From NCBI GenBank assembly GCA_019914995.1, contig CM034133.1, positions 310,001-374,000 on the forward strand: a DNA stretch of 64,000 nucleotides. Direction: 5' to 3'. The stretch is from Acanthochlamys bracteata (lineage: Eukaryota; Streptophyta; Magnoliopsida; Pandanales; Velloziaceae). Position numbers and translations under genes: made by a program. A model generated the notes under the pieces. That model did no database searches. It worked only from the letters and a program-made list of their open reading frames with translations, and was not told the DNA's origin. This document shows positions 54,975 through 64,000 of this stretch, piece after piece (within the stretch, counting starts at the first letter, position 1; each line of letters starts with the position of its first letter).

Positions 54975-57707
54975 ATGGGTTCGTTCGCGGAATCGTCCGC
55001 GGAAGAGTTCATATTCCGATCGAAGTTGCCGGACATCGACATACCAAACCATCTCACATTACATACCTACTGCTTCCAGCATGCGTCGCAGTACCCGTCG
55101 AAGCCGTTCATCGTCAACGGACCGACCGGTGAAGTTTTCACCTATGAACAAGTTGAGAAGACAGCGAAAAGAGTCGCGACTGGGTTGCGCAAGCTCGGTA
55201 TCAACAAAGGAGATGTTATAATGCTTTTTCTTCCGAATTGCCCGGAGTTCGCGTTCGCTTTCTTCGCAGCTTCCTTCTTGGGAGCTGCTTCCACGACTGC
55301 GAACCCTGCGTACACTCCGGCGGAAGTTCAGAAGCAAGCTGCGGCTGCGGGAGCTAAGCTGATCGTTACTGAATCAGTAAGCGTACCGAAGGTTAAAGAC
55401 TTCACTGAAGAGCGAGGACTGACGATCGTCTGCATTGACGAAGCAGCACCAGAAGGTTGTATTAAATTCAAGGAACTAACGGCGGAAATGGAGTTCGAAG
55501 AAGATGTCGAGATAGATCCGAATGATGTCGTCGCTCTTCCGTTCAGCTCCGGCACGACCGGGTTGCCTAAAGGCGTGATGCTAACTCACAAGTCATTGAT
55601 CACCAGTGTTGCGCAGCAGGTCGATGGAGAAAACCCTACCTTATACTTCCGAAACGACGACGTGATTCTCTGCCTGCTACCGCTATTTCATATCTACTCA
55701 CTGAGCTCGATCCTGCTGTGCGGAGCCAGGGCAGGATCGGCGATAGTGATAATGAAGAAGTTCGATCTTAAAGCAATGCTAGAGCTCATACAGAAGTACA
55801 GTATAACAATAGCTCCGTTTGTTCCCCCGATCGCCGTCGATCTCGTGAAGAGTCCGTTGACGGACGAGTACGATTTGTCTTCGATAAGGATGGTCATGTC
55901 CGGCGCTGCACCGATGGGGAGCGAGGTGCAAAATAAGCTCACGGCAAAGATACCCAACTGCAAACTCGGGCAAGTAAGTTTTAATTTTTAAAAATTCTTT
56001 CTAATTGATTTTTTTTCTATCTATCTTTTTGTTAAAAGCTTAAAAGAAATATTTATATAAAAATTGTTGATAATGAAGTGGTTGACAAGTAGGTCTACTG
56101 GACGTGGACGCGTTGTTGTTGGAAGGGTAAAATAGTCTTTCTCAACATGTACTGTTGATCTGTTTCTTACGTCGAAATCTCCCTTCAAAAAAATTGTTTT
56201 GGTGGGCAATATCTTATGAAGCACGATTGGCACTACCATACAACAATTAAAAAAATAAATAATAAAATAATAAATAATTATATCTGTATAATTATTTATG
56301 TAATTCTTATAATGATTGATTAACTATTACAAGTTGATAGGGTTACGGTATGACGGAAGCAGGATCAGTGCTGAGTATGTGCCTAGCCTTCGCGAAGGAG
56401 CCGTTTCCGATCAAGTCGGGTTCGTGCGGGACCGTAATCCGTAACGCCGAGGTCATGATCATCGACCCCGACACCGGAATTTCGCTTCCCCGGAACAAAG
56501 CCGGAGAGATTTGCATTAGGGGTGATCAAATCATGAAAGGTATGATAGTTTACTCTAATAAAATTATTTTCTACCTCTATTGTTAAGTAGCTCGCTCTTA
56601 CATTATACCTTAATCTAGTCCACAGTCACAGTCATACTTTAGGCGTTTGATTGATATATTCATAATAAAGTTTCTTGAGAAGTTAGGTGGGCTTTGTTAG
56701 ACAGCCGCCACCTGTCAGTGAACAGTTTTTGTGGTTGCAGGCCTACAACTGGGCCTTGGCCCACAACAACTTTGACAAAGACCCGAATATTAAAATTCCC
56801 TTCACATGAACTCCACAACACGAACCCAATTTGATTGAATCCAAATCAAGCATGGATGCACTTCTGGGCGTGTTTTAAATGAAAAATAAAAAATAAAATA
56901 GAAGTAAAATTTATTATTTATATTTTAATAATTTTTAGAAGTATATTGAAAATTAAAAAATATAATTATATCATAAAATGTAATTAAAATATATAAATTA
57001 TTTGAATTCAAAATTTGATTAAAAAAAATGAAATTACGGACGTTTAAAAAGACGGCAGTTGTATATGATGGTTCTAATTTATAAGCTCCAACATCAGGGT
57101 ACTTGAATGATGCAAAGGCAACAGCAGAGACAATAGACGACGATGGATGGCTTCACACTGGTGATATCGGATTCATCGACAACGACGACGAGATGTTCAT
57201 CGTCGATAGAATGAAAGAGATCATCAAGTATAACGGATACCAAGTTGCTCCTGCTGAGCTCGAGGCACTTCTCATTGCTCACCCTGAGATTGTCGGTGCT
57301 GGTGTCGTCGGGTAAGCGCCCGATCAGCGGACGTTAGCTATCAGTGAAAAAAAATGGGACTTAATTGTTGTTATATATTACTAACGCCTGTTGTATGTAT
57401 AACGCAGAATGAAATCAGAACGTTCCGGTGAAGTTCCGGTGGCTTTTGTTCTTAAAGCAGATGGTTCAAAGATCACTGAAGATGAGATAAAGCAATACAT
57501 TTCCAAACAGGTACAAAAAAAAATTGTAAATCAATTGTAGCTCGTGAAGAGGTTGTATTTGATTACTATTGAAATAATTTTGAAATTCAGGTGGTATTTT
57601 ACAAGAAAATATATAAGGTGTTCTTCACGGATTCGATACCGAAGAACCCGTCCGGCAAGATTCTCAGAAAAGTGTTGAGGGCAAGGCTTGACGAAATTTC
57701 ACTCTGA
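54975..57707 (+). CDS. 4CL: 4-coumarate:CoA ligase
   Basis: Makes p-coumaroyl-CoA and related thioesters from hydroxycinnamic acids, ATP and CoA, the branch point to lignin and flavonoids. Five exons (54975..55973, 56341..56539, 57098..57311, 57408..57510, 57591..57707) give 543 residues, the usual length. The AMP-binding motif (box I) [11 protein letters not shown] lies at about residues 190-200 and box II GEICIRG at about 395. GYGMTEAG opens exon 2. The hinge and C-terminal catalytic region has [27 protein letters not shown] and [11 protein letters not shown] with the catalytic Lys. The Met at 54975 gives [21 protein letters not shown], which aligns with family starts. Whether it is the lignin (class I) or flavonoid (class II) type was not settled. 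Intron 2 carries an AT-rich repeat insertion. Confidence 0.96.
56868..57055 (+). repeat. AT-rich dispersed repeat family A copy, inside 4CL intron 2
   Basis: It starts near GGGCGTGTTTTAAATG and ends AATTACGGACGTTTAAA, and shares block order with 28140-28405 and, on the other strand, 63050-63300. It lies wholly in the intron, 40 bases before the exon 3 acceptor. Confidence 0.55.
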
Positions 57708-57969
57708 TATTTCTATCTGAAGAACTGAGCAAAACGGGACCAAATTTCGTAGTTGAGAATTAATTTTGCGTACATTTTTTTTTTGTGTGTGGTTTAGTTT
57801 AGTTTGTGGGTTTATTGCAACGTAATGTAGCTTGATGGAATGGGGATTTGTACCTTGATCGCTTATCGCTGAACGTAAGAAAATCATGAATATTATTATT
57901 TGGTGTAAGCCCAAGCTTGTATTAAATGTCAATATCTATGTTTGAGTATAATCACGTTCTTCATTCTTT

Positions 57970-57990
57970 TATATATATATATATATATAT
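57970..57990. repeat. (TA)n microsatellite
   Basis: About ten AT repeats in the region just after 4CL. Confidence 0.85.
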
Positions 57991-57999
57991 AATTAAAAT

Positions 58000-59335
58000 A
58001 AAAATATTTTATTTTTATAGGCACTTTATGAGTTTTCCTTTTTATCTAAATTTTAAGTTCAATTTACAGTTAAATATGCTCGTGTTAGTTAATATGACTG
58101 CATTACTTGTCGTATAAAATTATAAAATTCTGCATTTCTAATTGCTACAATTTTAGATTGCAAACCTTAGCTAGCTACCATATGCATGAAAACTTTAGAA
58201 AAACGTAGAAAAGAATCATGTTGAAATTAACTAAGAGTATGTTTACAAGTTTTTATTAAATAGAGTTTTTTAAATAAAAAATATTTTATATTTTTTAAAA
58301 AATAAGTTCTATTTTATTATTTAAAATAAAAAATATGTAATAATATAATCTTATAACATAAATTTTAAATTTTTTAATAAAATTTATCAAATAATATATA
58401 AAATTTATTAAAAATATTTTTTAAAAAAATTTATTGTAAAGTATTGACTCCCTAAAAGGTCCCCATAGGAAGGGGCCTATAATAAGATATATTGGCTCAA
58501 AATCTTTAATAATATTTCAAAAGTAAACCATTCCATGACTTGTTGTCTCTCATGAAACAGGCATGGATTTTATTTTTCTCAAAGAAGAAGAATGCATCTC
58601 TTCGACAATATATATATATAGATAATATTTATTATACATGTAAAGCTTGTCTGAAAGAATACGAACAGTGATGGATGGCAACCACGTACACAGTTATATT
58701 ATGATCATTTATATAATTTATATATGTATAATATTTTTATAAAATTTAAATTTATTTTGCAAAAAATTTAAAATATTGAATTTTTTTAAGAAAAGCTAAT
58801 AATGTTTAATATCTAGTTTATATGCATTGCCCGCAAAGCAAAGTCACTAGGGATTACTTAGAAGTTTCTTTTGCATATAGGAACACCAAAAATAAAAAGC
58901 AATATTGCCATATTTCATGAAAGAATCTTCACCAATATTAATTTAATTGTATAATTTTTATAATAATTATTTTTAATTTTTAAAAATTAATTTCCTTAAA
59001 ATAATTACATTAGTAAACAATACAGTATTATATAAGAACAACGGATCATGTCAGGTTAATTATGCGGGAAACAAGGTGTCGATATTGTTAAAAATAGCAT
59101 GCGAGCAAAAACTGCAAGAATAATTTTGTGCTTTTAATCGTGTTCCTGAGGCACAGTGGACAGTTATGTCTTCCCTTCTAGCTATATGTATCCATGCCAA
59201 ACACAAGACTTACTCCCAACACTTGAACTCAAAGCCTTTCTGTCATTCATCTTAAATCATTCCCTAACTTAATTTCAAGTGGATATATCAATTACTGTTC
59301 GATCATTCGATCTCTTCATTCATATATCTAGATCT
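58000..59335. other. Intergenic, AT-rich
   Basis: Contains an AT-rich module at about 58245-58440 beginning GAGTATGTTTACAAG. 58600-59030 is low-complexity AT DNA. The right end is the promoter and leader of the zinc-finger gene. No other gene recognised. Confidence 0.45.
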
Positions 59336-59800
59336 ATGGAGTTTGAGAATATCATCAGTAAAAGTAAGAATCCAAGTAGTAGTAGTGGTACGAGTGATGT
59401 AGTTAGTGTAGTAAACCTTGAGCTAGGGTTAGAGCCATCGGTTGCAAAGGATCATCAGTCAGGGATGAGAGTGTTCTCATGCAACTACTGCAAGAGAAAG
59501 TTCTACAGCTCTCAGGCGCTAGGCGGGCACCAGAACGCTCACAAGCTCGAACGAAACCTTGCTAAAAGAAGCCGGGATCTCGCCGCAGTGTCCATGAATC
59601 AACAGCAGTGCTACTCATCAAACAGAAGCTCCATGCCTGAAGAGATCAGCTACACCAGCACCCCAACTACTGCTGCTGCTGCTGCTGCAACTTTGTTTAC
59701 AAGGAAGGAGATCGCCTCAGGAGCTGGAATGTTGCTACTGCAGCAACAGCAAAGCAAAACAGAGCTTGCTGACGAAATCGATCTCTCTTTAAAGCTTTGA
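59336..59800 (+). CDS. Single C2H2 zinc finger protein with EAR motifs (ZFP1/3/4/8-like)
   Basis: An intronless gene of 154 residues. One plant-type zinc finger, FSCNYCKRKFYSSQALGGHQ at about residues 47-66 continuing to NAHK, has Cys49, Cys52, His65 and His69 and the QALGGH DNA-contact motif. EAR motifs are NLELGL at about 27-32 and EIDLSLKL at the C-terminus, so it is probably a nuclear repressor. A GCT run encodes six alanines near 59672-59690, and Gln runs follow. I chose the Met at 59336 because MEFEN is typical and the in-frame Met at 59279 adds a leader-like stretch. In Arabidopsis relatives act in hormone or trichome responses. The exact member is not resolved. Confidence 0.9.
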   Translation: MEFENIISKSKNPSSSSGTSDVVSVVNLELGLEPSVAKDHQSGMRVFSCNYCKRKFYSSQALGGHQNAHKLERNLAKRSRDLAAVSMNQQQCYSSNRSSMPEEISYTSTPTTAAAAAATLFTRKEIASGAGMLLLQQQQSKTELADEIDLSLKL

Positions 59801-61807
59801 TTATGTATTAATATTTACTAGGTTATAGCTAGATAATTATATATATGTGATAGATTTTTCCTTTGGACAGACTGCAGCATTTGCAAAGAGTTTCTTTGAT
59901 AGAAGTTAAAAAACGGGAAGAAATTCGAAAGGAATTAAGTTGTATATATATTCATTATTATTCATCATTATAATCTACAAGTAGCAGTTTTTTATATATC
60001 TATGTTGTTTAATTAACATACAAACATATAAATTAACTTTGTCTTTGTTTGAAATTTTTGTTATTTTTTACACAAAATTTTTTTAATTTCTTGTAATGTG
60101 TTGGTTTGATTGATTATGAGTTAATTAACTTGGATCCCTTTATGAATAAAAATCTCAAGAAAACAAGTAGCTGCTTTTTTTCTTGAATGTCAAACTTGGC
60201 ATTTGCTTCTTCAGCCCTTCTTCTTACTTGTTTAAGAACATTATCTTATATATGTCTCCATCTAACCCAAATAAAATCTTTTTAATTCACTAAGCATTGT
60301 CAAACCGATCGATTTGATCTATCAGAAATAGAAAGAAAAAATGTTTTTTGAACTAAATTTTTACCAATTTTTTTCCATTTGTACTGGATTAGGAAAATGA
60401 AATTTCGCTTTCGCATATATAGTAGAAAATTTTCCTTTGAAGACTTTGGAACCTGCATCACTTCATCAGGTTCAACTCGAAAAGGAAAATAGTTGAAAAA
60501 AAAAAACCTTGAATGATAATTAGTCTTCATTGCAGATCTTTATTGGGATTTTTCTTTCATTCCAGTGTAGAAAATATCATCACTTATTTTCTTTTACATG
60601 ATTACTTGGAGTCTTCGTAAATAACTCGTAGCGAAAGCTACAGATCTTTATCTGTTTTTAATTTCATTTAAAAGGAACGAAAATGGAATTTCGAGTCATG
60701 TGGATAACTGGATACAGCTCTTCTTCGGATTCGTTTGTTAAAACGTTTCCCAACATCAACTTTTCAATTCATATTTTTATATTTTTAATAAATATTAAAA
60801 AATTTATTTAAAAATTAAAAAAATATAAAAATTTCTACACAATAAAATTTTTTATTAATTATTTTAATTATTTTTCTAATATACATTTTTCTAAAAATAA
60901 AATTATTTTTATTTCTAAAAGAAATTTATTTCAAAAACACTCTAACTCTCTCCAAATTCATAATCATATATATACTTGGTTTGGTTAAACAACATGGACA
61001 CATGAGGCTTTAAATCTATTCCAAATTAATTGATATTTCACTTCAAATCACCACTTGCTAGCTACTTATAATGGAGTTCTGAATTATTTTCAAAGATAAA
61101 AATTTTTATATTTCAAATTCTGAACAATAAAATTGTTCATAAACTGTCTATAAACCGTATTATTTCTTCCTAATTAAATTTATATTTATAAATTAAAAAT
61201 AAATGTTACTTCGTAAATGAGCTACATGGGCCAGATGAGATTCTCAAATGAAAGGTTTCTACTGGGCCTTAGTTAGGCCTTGTCAGCTACCCAGCAAACC
61301 TACATTCATGGATACTTTGCAGAATTGGACTTCCATAAACGAATTTTCGTAAAGTAAAATTTTCATTGCCTGGCAATTGGACTACTACCGATTCGGAACG
61401 TTTGACATTACTTTATCCGAAAATCAATAATTTAATTCCTAATTTATAATTATTATTTTTTAAAATTAAAAAATAAAACTTATTTTTTAAAAAATAAAAT
61501 TACTTTTTATTTCAGAAATTTTTTTCAAATGCAGCACATTTTGATGTCGATCGTAATGAATGCAATATATACGAATGTTTTTTAATTGCATGATGTAGAC
61601 TTGCTAGCTGTTTGGTTTGATCACAGGAATCTACATGCAGAAGAGCGTGGAAGAATACGTACTTTATTTTTTCTCGTGTCAGGAAAAATTACGTACAGTT
61701 AAAGGATTTTGGTGCTCCATAAAAATTGGTTGGGATAATTTTTTGGAAGATGCTGAAAAGAAAATTTCATTATAGAAGTTTCATATAAATAAAAATCAAA
61801 GTAGGAG
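59801..61807. other. Intergenic, AT-rich modules
   Basis: The zinc-finger 3' region is followed by AT-rich modules at about 60765-60955 (right end CACTCTAAC, reverse complement GTTAGAGTG) and at about 61420-61530. A short minus frame at 60300-60530 has no family resemblance. Confidence 0.4.
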
Positions 61808-62608
61808 CTAGCAGTGAGGTGGTGGATAGAGGCGAAACAACCGGCGAGCAGAAGCAGAGGCAATGAAAACGTGCAGGATCAGGAAATCCAGAAAGCCGAA
61901 GAAGACTCCGAAGGCCATTTGGACGCAAAATTTTGTGTATACGCTGCAAAGTTTCTCCCATTGCAGTGTTCTGATTCCGAACAGAGCTACCCCTGCTCCT
62001 TGCGCCGTCACTACTATTCCATTAAACATCGCATACGCCACCGCCTGAAACACAGCAAGCAGAAGCATGAGGTTTGATAGAGGTGAAGTTCAAAATACTA
62101 CAAACTGAAACACATTTAAATAAAATTTTAGAGTAAACGCTGAGACAAGATTTGCTGAATATAATACGCAGATACCTGATCTAGTAGGAAGCTAATCCAA
62201 GCAATAACTTTGTTTGATGGATTAAATCTGAATGAACCATTTTCAGAAGAGCCATATGTAATGAAAAATTTGCAAATCTGTATCAGGTTATGAACCATTG
62301 CGACCGTTGCAATTACCGTTAAAACCCTGTAATGAATACATATTTGAAACAAAAAAAATAAATTTATTACTAGATAATATAACAAGATGTTTTTCCAAAT
62401 TGAGAAATGCGAAAAAAAATATTGAATTAGTTAATTACCAAGGAGCTCCGAGGGATTTAACAGTGGCTTTCTTCTGTTGGAAGAAGACAGTCTTGCGCTC
62501 AGTGTCTAAGCCAACAAGGAGAGCAGTCATTGCTGCAAACACCATTGCCGCTAACCTTGCATAGGCTTCTGCTTTCTGAAATCTGCTCTCCATCGTCTTC
62601 TTCATCAT
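61808..62608 (-). CDS. CASP-like membrane protein (CASPL2 type)
   Basis: Three in-phase exons, complement of 62439..62608, 62176..62326 and 61808..62044, encode 185 residues, usual for the family. Four membrane segments are visible: LAAMVFAAMTALLVGLD, VLTVIATVAMVHNLIQ, WISFLLDQAVAYAMFNGIV and MAFGVFFGFLDFLILHVFIAS. The conserved Arg and Asp of the CASP/MARVEL fold are in the first and third segments (AYARLAAM; FLLDQ). TERKTVFF and CSVYTKFC match CASPL2-type proteins. CASPs form membrane scaffolds for Casparian strips. CASP-like members do related wall or membrane domain work, which is inference here. The start at 62608 (MMKKTMESRF) was chosen. Met at 62665 is possible and would add 19 residues. 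Confidence 0.9.
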
Positions 62609-63049
62609 GTTCACGCTTTCTTTAACGCTGCTTATATATATTTTTTGAATCGCAGAGTTTGGCAATTGAAAGGAAACAAAGGCTTCTGAGTTCTGATTGA
62701 TTAACGATGCGGCACGAAATAATTACGAACTTGTTTTTTCTTCATCTACGTGGCCGATTTAAACTCACAGAAATATTGAAAGCATGCCAAATGTCGACGA
62801 GACAGGATTTATTTATGACTCTTGCAGGCTTACAGCACCTACGTGGTTTCTTCTGATTGTCGAGAACTACCTCACCCTACTAGAGCGATGGATGATCTTC
62901 TTCAAGCTTTTCATTAACGATCGTGCACAACACAGTGTTCCGCCATTAATGAAAATGTTGGTTGCTCTCTACATCGAGCACCTTTCAAATGTGTGTTTTA
63001 CTTTCGAAGAAATTTCGAGTAACGTAGAGCGATGTTTTAAACTTACGTA
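62609..63049. promoter_or_regulatory. CASP-like gene promoter region
   Basis: Upstream of the CASP-like start, with TATATATA-like sequence at about 62631-62641 (sense on minus). The plus frame at 62784-63050 has no family resemblance. Confidence 0.35.
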
Positions 63050-63300
63050 ATTTTATTTTTTTGAATCAAATTTTAAATTTTAAATAGTTTATATATTTTA
63101 ATTATATAAATAATTTAGAATTTTATTTTTATATGTGAAATTTTAATTTTAATTTTTTTTTCATACTTTTTAATATAATTATAGCTTTCAATTTTTATCA
63201 TATTTTCAAAATTATTAAAATATAAATACTAAATTTTATTTTTATTTTATTTTTATAAAATTTAATTATGAATATTTAAAATACGTTCTAAAACGAAAAT
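63050..63300 (-). repeat. AT-rich dispersed repeat family A copy, inverted
   Basis: Its reverse complement runs TTTAGAACGTATTTTAAATA to AAAATTACGTAAG and keeps the same block order as 28140-28405 and 56868-57055, including TTTAGTATTTATATTTTAA and TATAATTATATTAAAAAGTA. Confidence 0.6.
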
Positions 63301-64000
63301 AATCAGTAAACTTATAGTGAGCTGTCTAACTACTGCCCTAAGAAAAATAAATTTGTCCGACAACAACATTAATGGGGATAGATAAACGTCTTCATTACTT
63401 CTCTCTTCCGTGGTGATTCAATGTCGATTGCTGAACTTCCACACAGAAACATCAGGCTTCAACCATCAGGCTGTGTTCTAGTTACATAGTGCTCTTACTT
63501 AACCAGGCTCCAAACTCATTTTTTTCAAACTCACGTTCAAATTTCAATTTCAATTTCAATTTTAAAATTAAAACTATTATTTTTTGAATTTAATTTCAAT
63601 ATAAAAAATATAAAAAAATTATCTTATATCAAATTCGTTTTTAACTCCAAACGCACTTTATAAACTCATCTCTGAAAAATAAATTTAATACCAAAATAAA
63701 TATGCCCAAAATTTCATCAGAAACAATTATAAGATTTTTTAATAAACAATGACAATTTTGACCGAGTTGATGCATCAAGACACTAGCATACACTTTGTTT
63801 CAATACAAATACAAGTCAGGGTCCTCTGCCTAACCCGAAACACTGAAGTCTGCTAATGCCCAAAAGGGCGCTTTACAATCTTCAAAAGTATTGGAGAACA
63901 TTTCCCGAAAGTAAGATGAAGAACGTAATATACATACAGACAGGGTACAGTTCAATTTCCAGCTCATCGCAAGAATATTAGGCCCGTCGTCAGCTGCAAA
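63301..64000. other. Right-hand end: possible 3' end of a minus-strand gene beyond the window
   Basis: 63530-63720 is AT-rich. In 63740-64000 the minus strand is less AT-biased, and the last bases read TTTGCAG then CTGACGACGGG, an acceptor-like site that could open a terminal exon or 3' untranslated region of a gene starting to the right. No family can be read from it. Confidence 0.3.

Noticed and set aside
55059-55963. Minus-strand frames over 4CL exon 1
   Set aside because: They are antisense to a clear 4CL coding exon.
59279-59335. Upstream Met of the zinc-finger gene
   Set aside because: The added MDISITVRSFDLF is leader-like, and family members begin close to the first EAR motif.

Overview
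This window is nuclear DNA from a flowering plant, most likely a eudicot. Its genes belong to plant-specific families, including SBP-box, P-class PPR, ZEITLUPE, TML, CASP-like, 4CL and ACT-repeat ACR proteins. They carry GT-AG introns, and AT-rich gaps holding small repeats lie between them. I could not fix the species. The exon structures below were built by hand: I chose splice sites so that reading phases join and the protein matches the family as I remember it. No database search was run.

Layout: 0-6 kb holds the 5' part of an ICMT gene (minus) and, facing away from it, a small DUF863-like protein gene with an EAR motif (plus). 6.5-7.3 kb is a non-autonomous hAT transposon with a perfect 8-bp target duplication. 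8-9.5 kb is an SPL8-type SBP-box gene (minus). 12-14.3 kb is a broken homogentisate phytyltransferase (HPT/VTE2)-like gene (minus). 15-21 kb has a PPR10-like gene and a KAKU4/NUP1-like nuclear envelope gene (both minus). 21.7-24.6 kb is a ZEITLUPE/LKP2 blue-light F-box gene (plus), and 25.4-27.8 kb is ACR11 (minus), convergent with it. 28-33.8 kb is a repeat-rich gap with a TRIM fossil, a Gypsy-type LTR fossil containing short tandem repeats, and AT-rich modules. 33.9-45.8 kb holds three plus-strand genes: a 4'-phosphopantetheinyl transferase, NADPH-cytochrome P450 reductase and TML. 47.4-49.9 kb is a tail-anchored syntaxin-6-N-like SNARE gene (minus). 52-53.3 kb has an unrecognised, possibly broken minus-strand gene. 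55-57.7 kb is 4-coumarate:CoA ligase (plus), 59.3-59.8 kb an intronless EAR-type C2H2 zinc finger gene (plus), and 61.8-62.6 kb a CASP-like gene (minus).

These genes do not form an operon or one pathway. CPR and 4CL both serve phenylpropanoid metabolism: CPR feeds electrons to cinnamate 4-hydroxylase and 4CL activates the product. Gene order resembles several Arabidopsis neighbourhoods as I recall them (LKP2, PPR and HPT1 near At2g189xx; ATR2 and a t-SNARE near At4g302xx; ZTL and TML near At5g573-574xx), which suggests a conserved ancestral block. The most interesting points are the decayed HPT-like gene beside the PPR gene, an in-frame stop in the SPL8-like gene followed by 39 coding-like codons, and a 60-bp tandem duplication in the N-terminal coding region of the ZTL gene. 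I saw no clearly new biological system.
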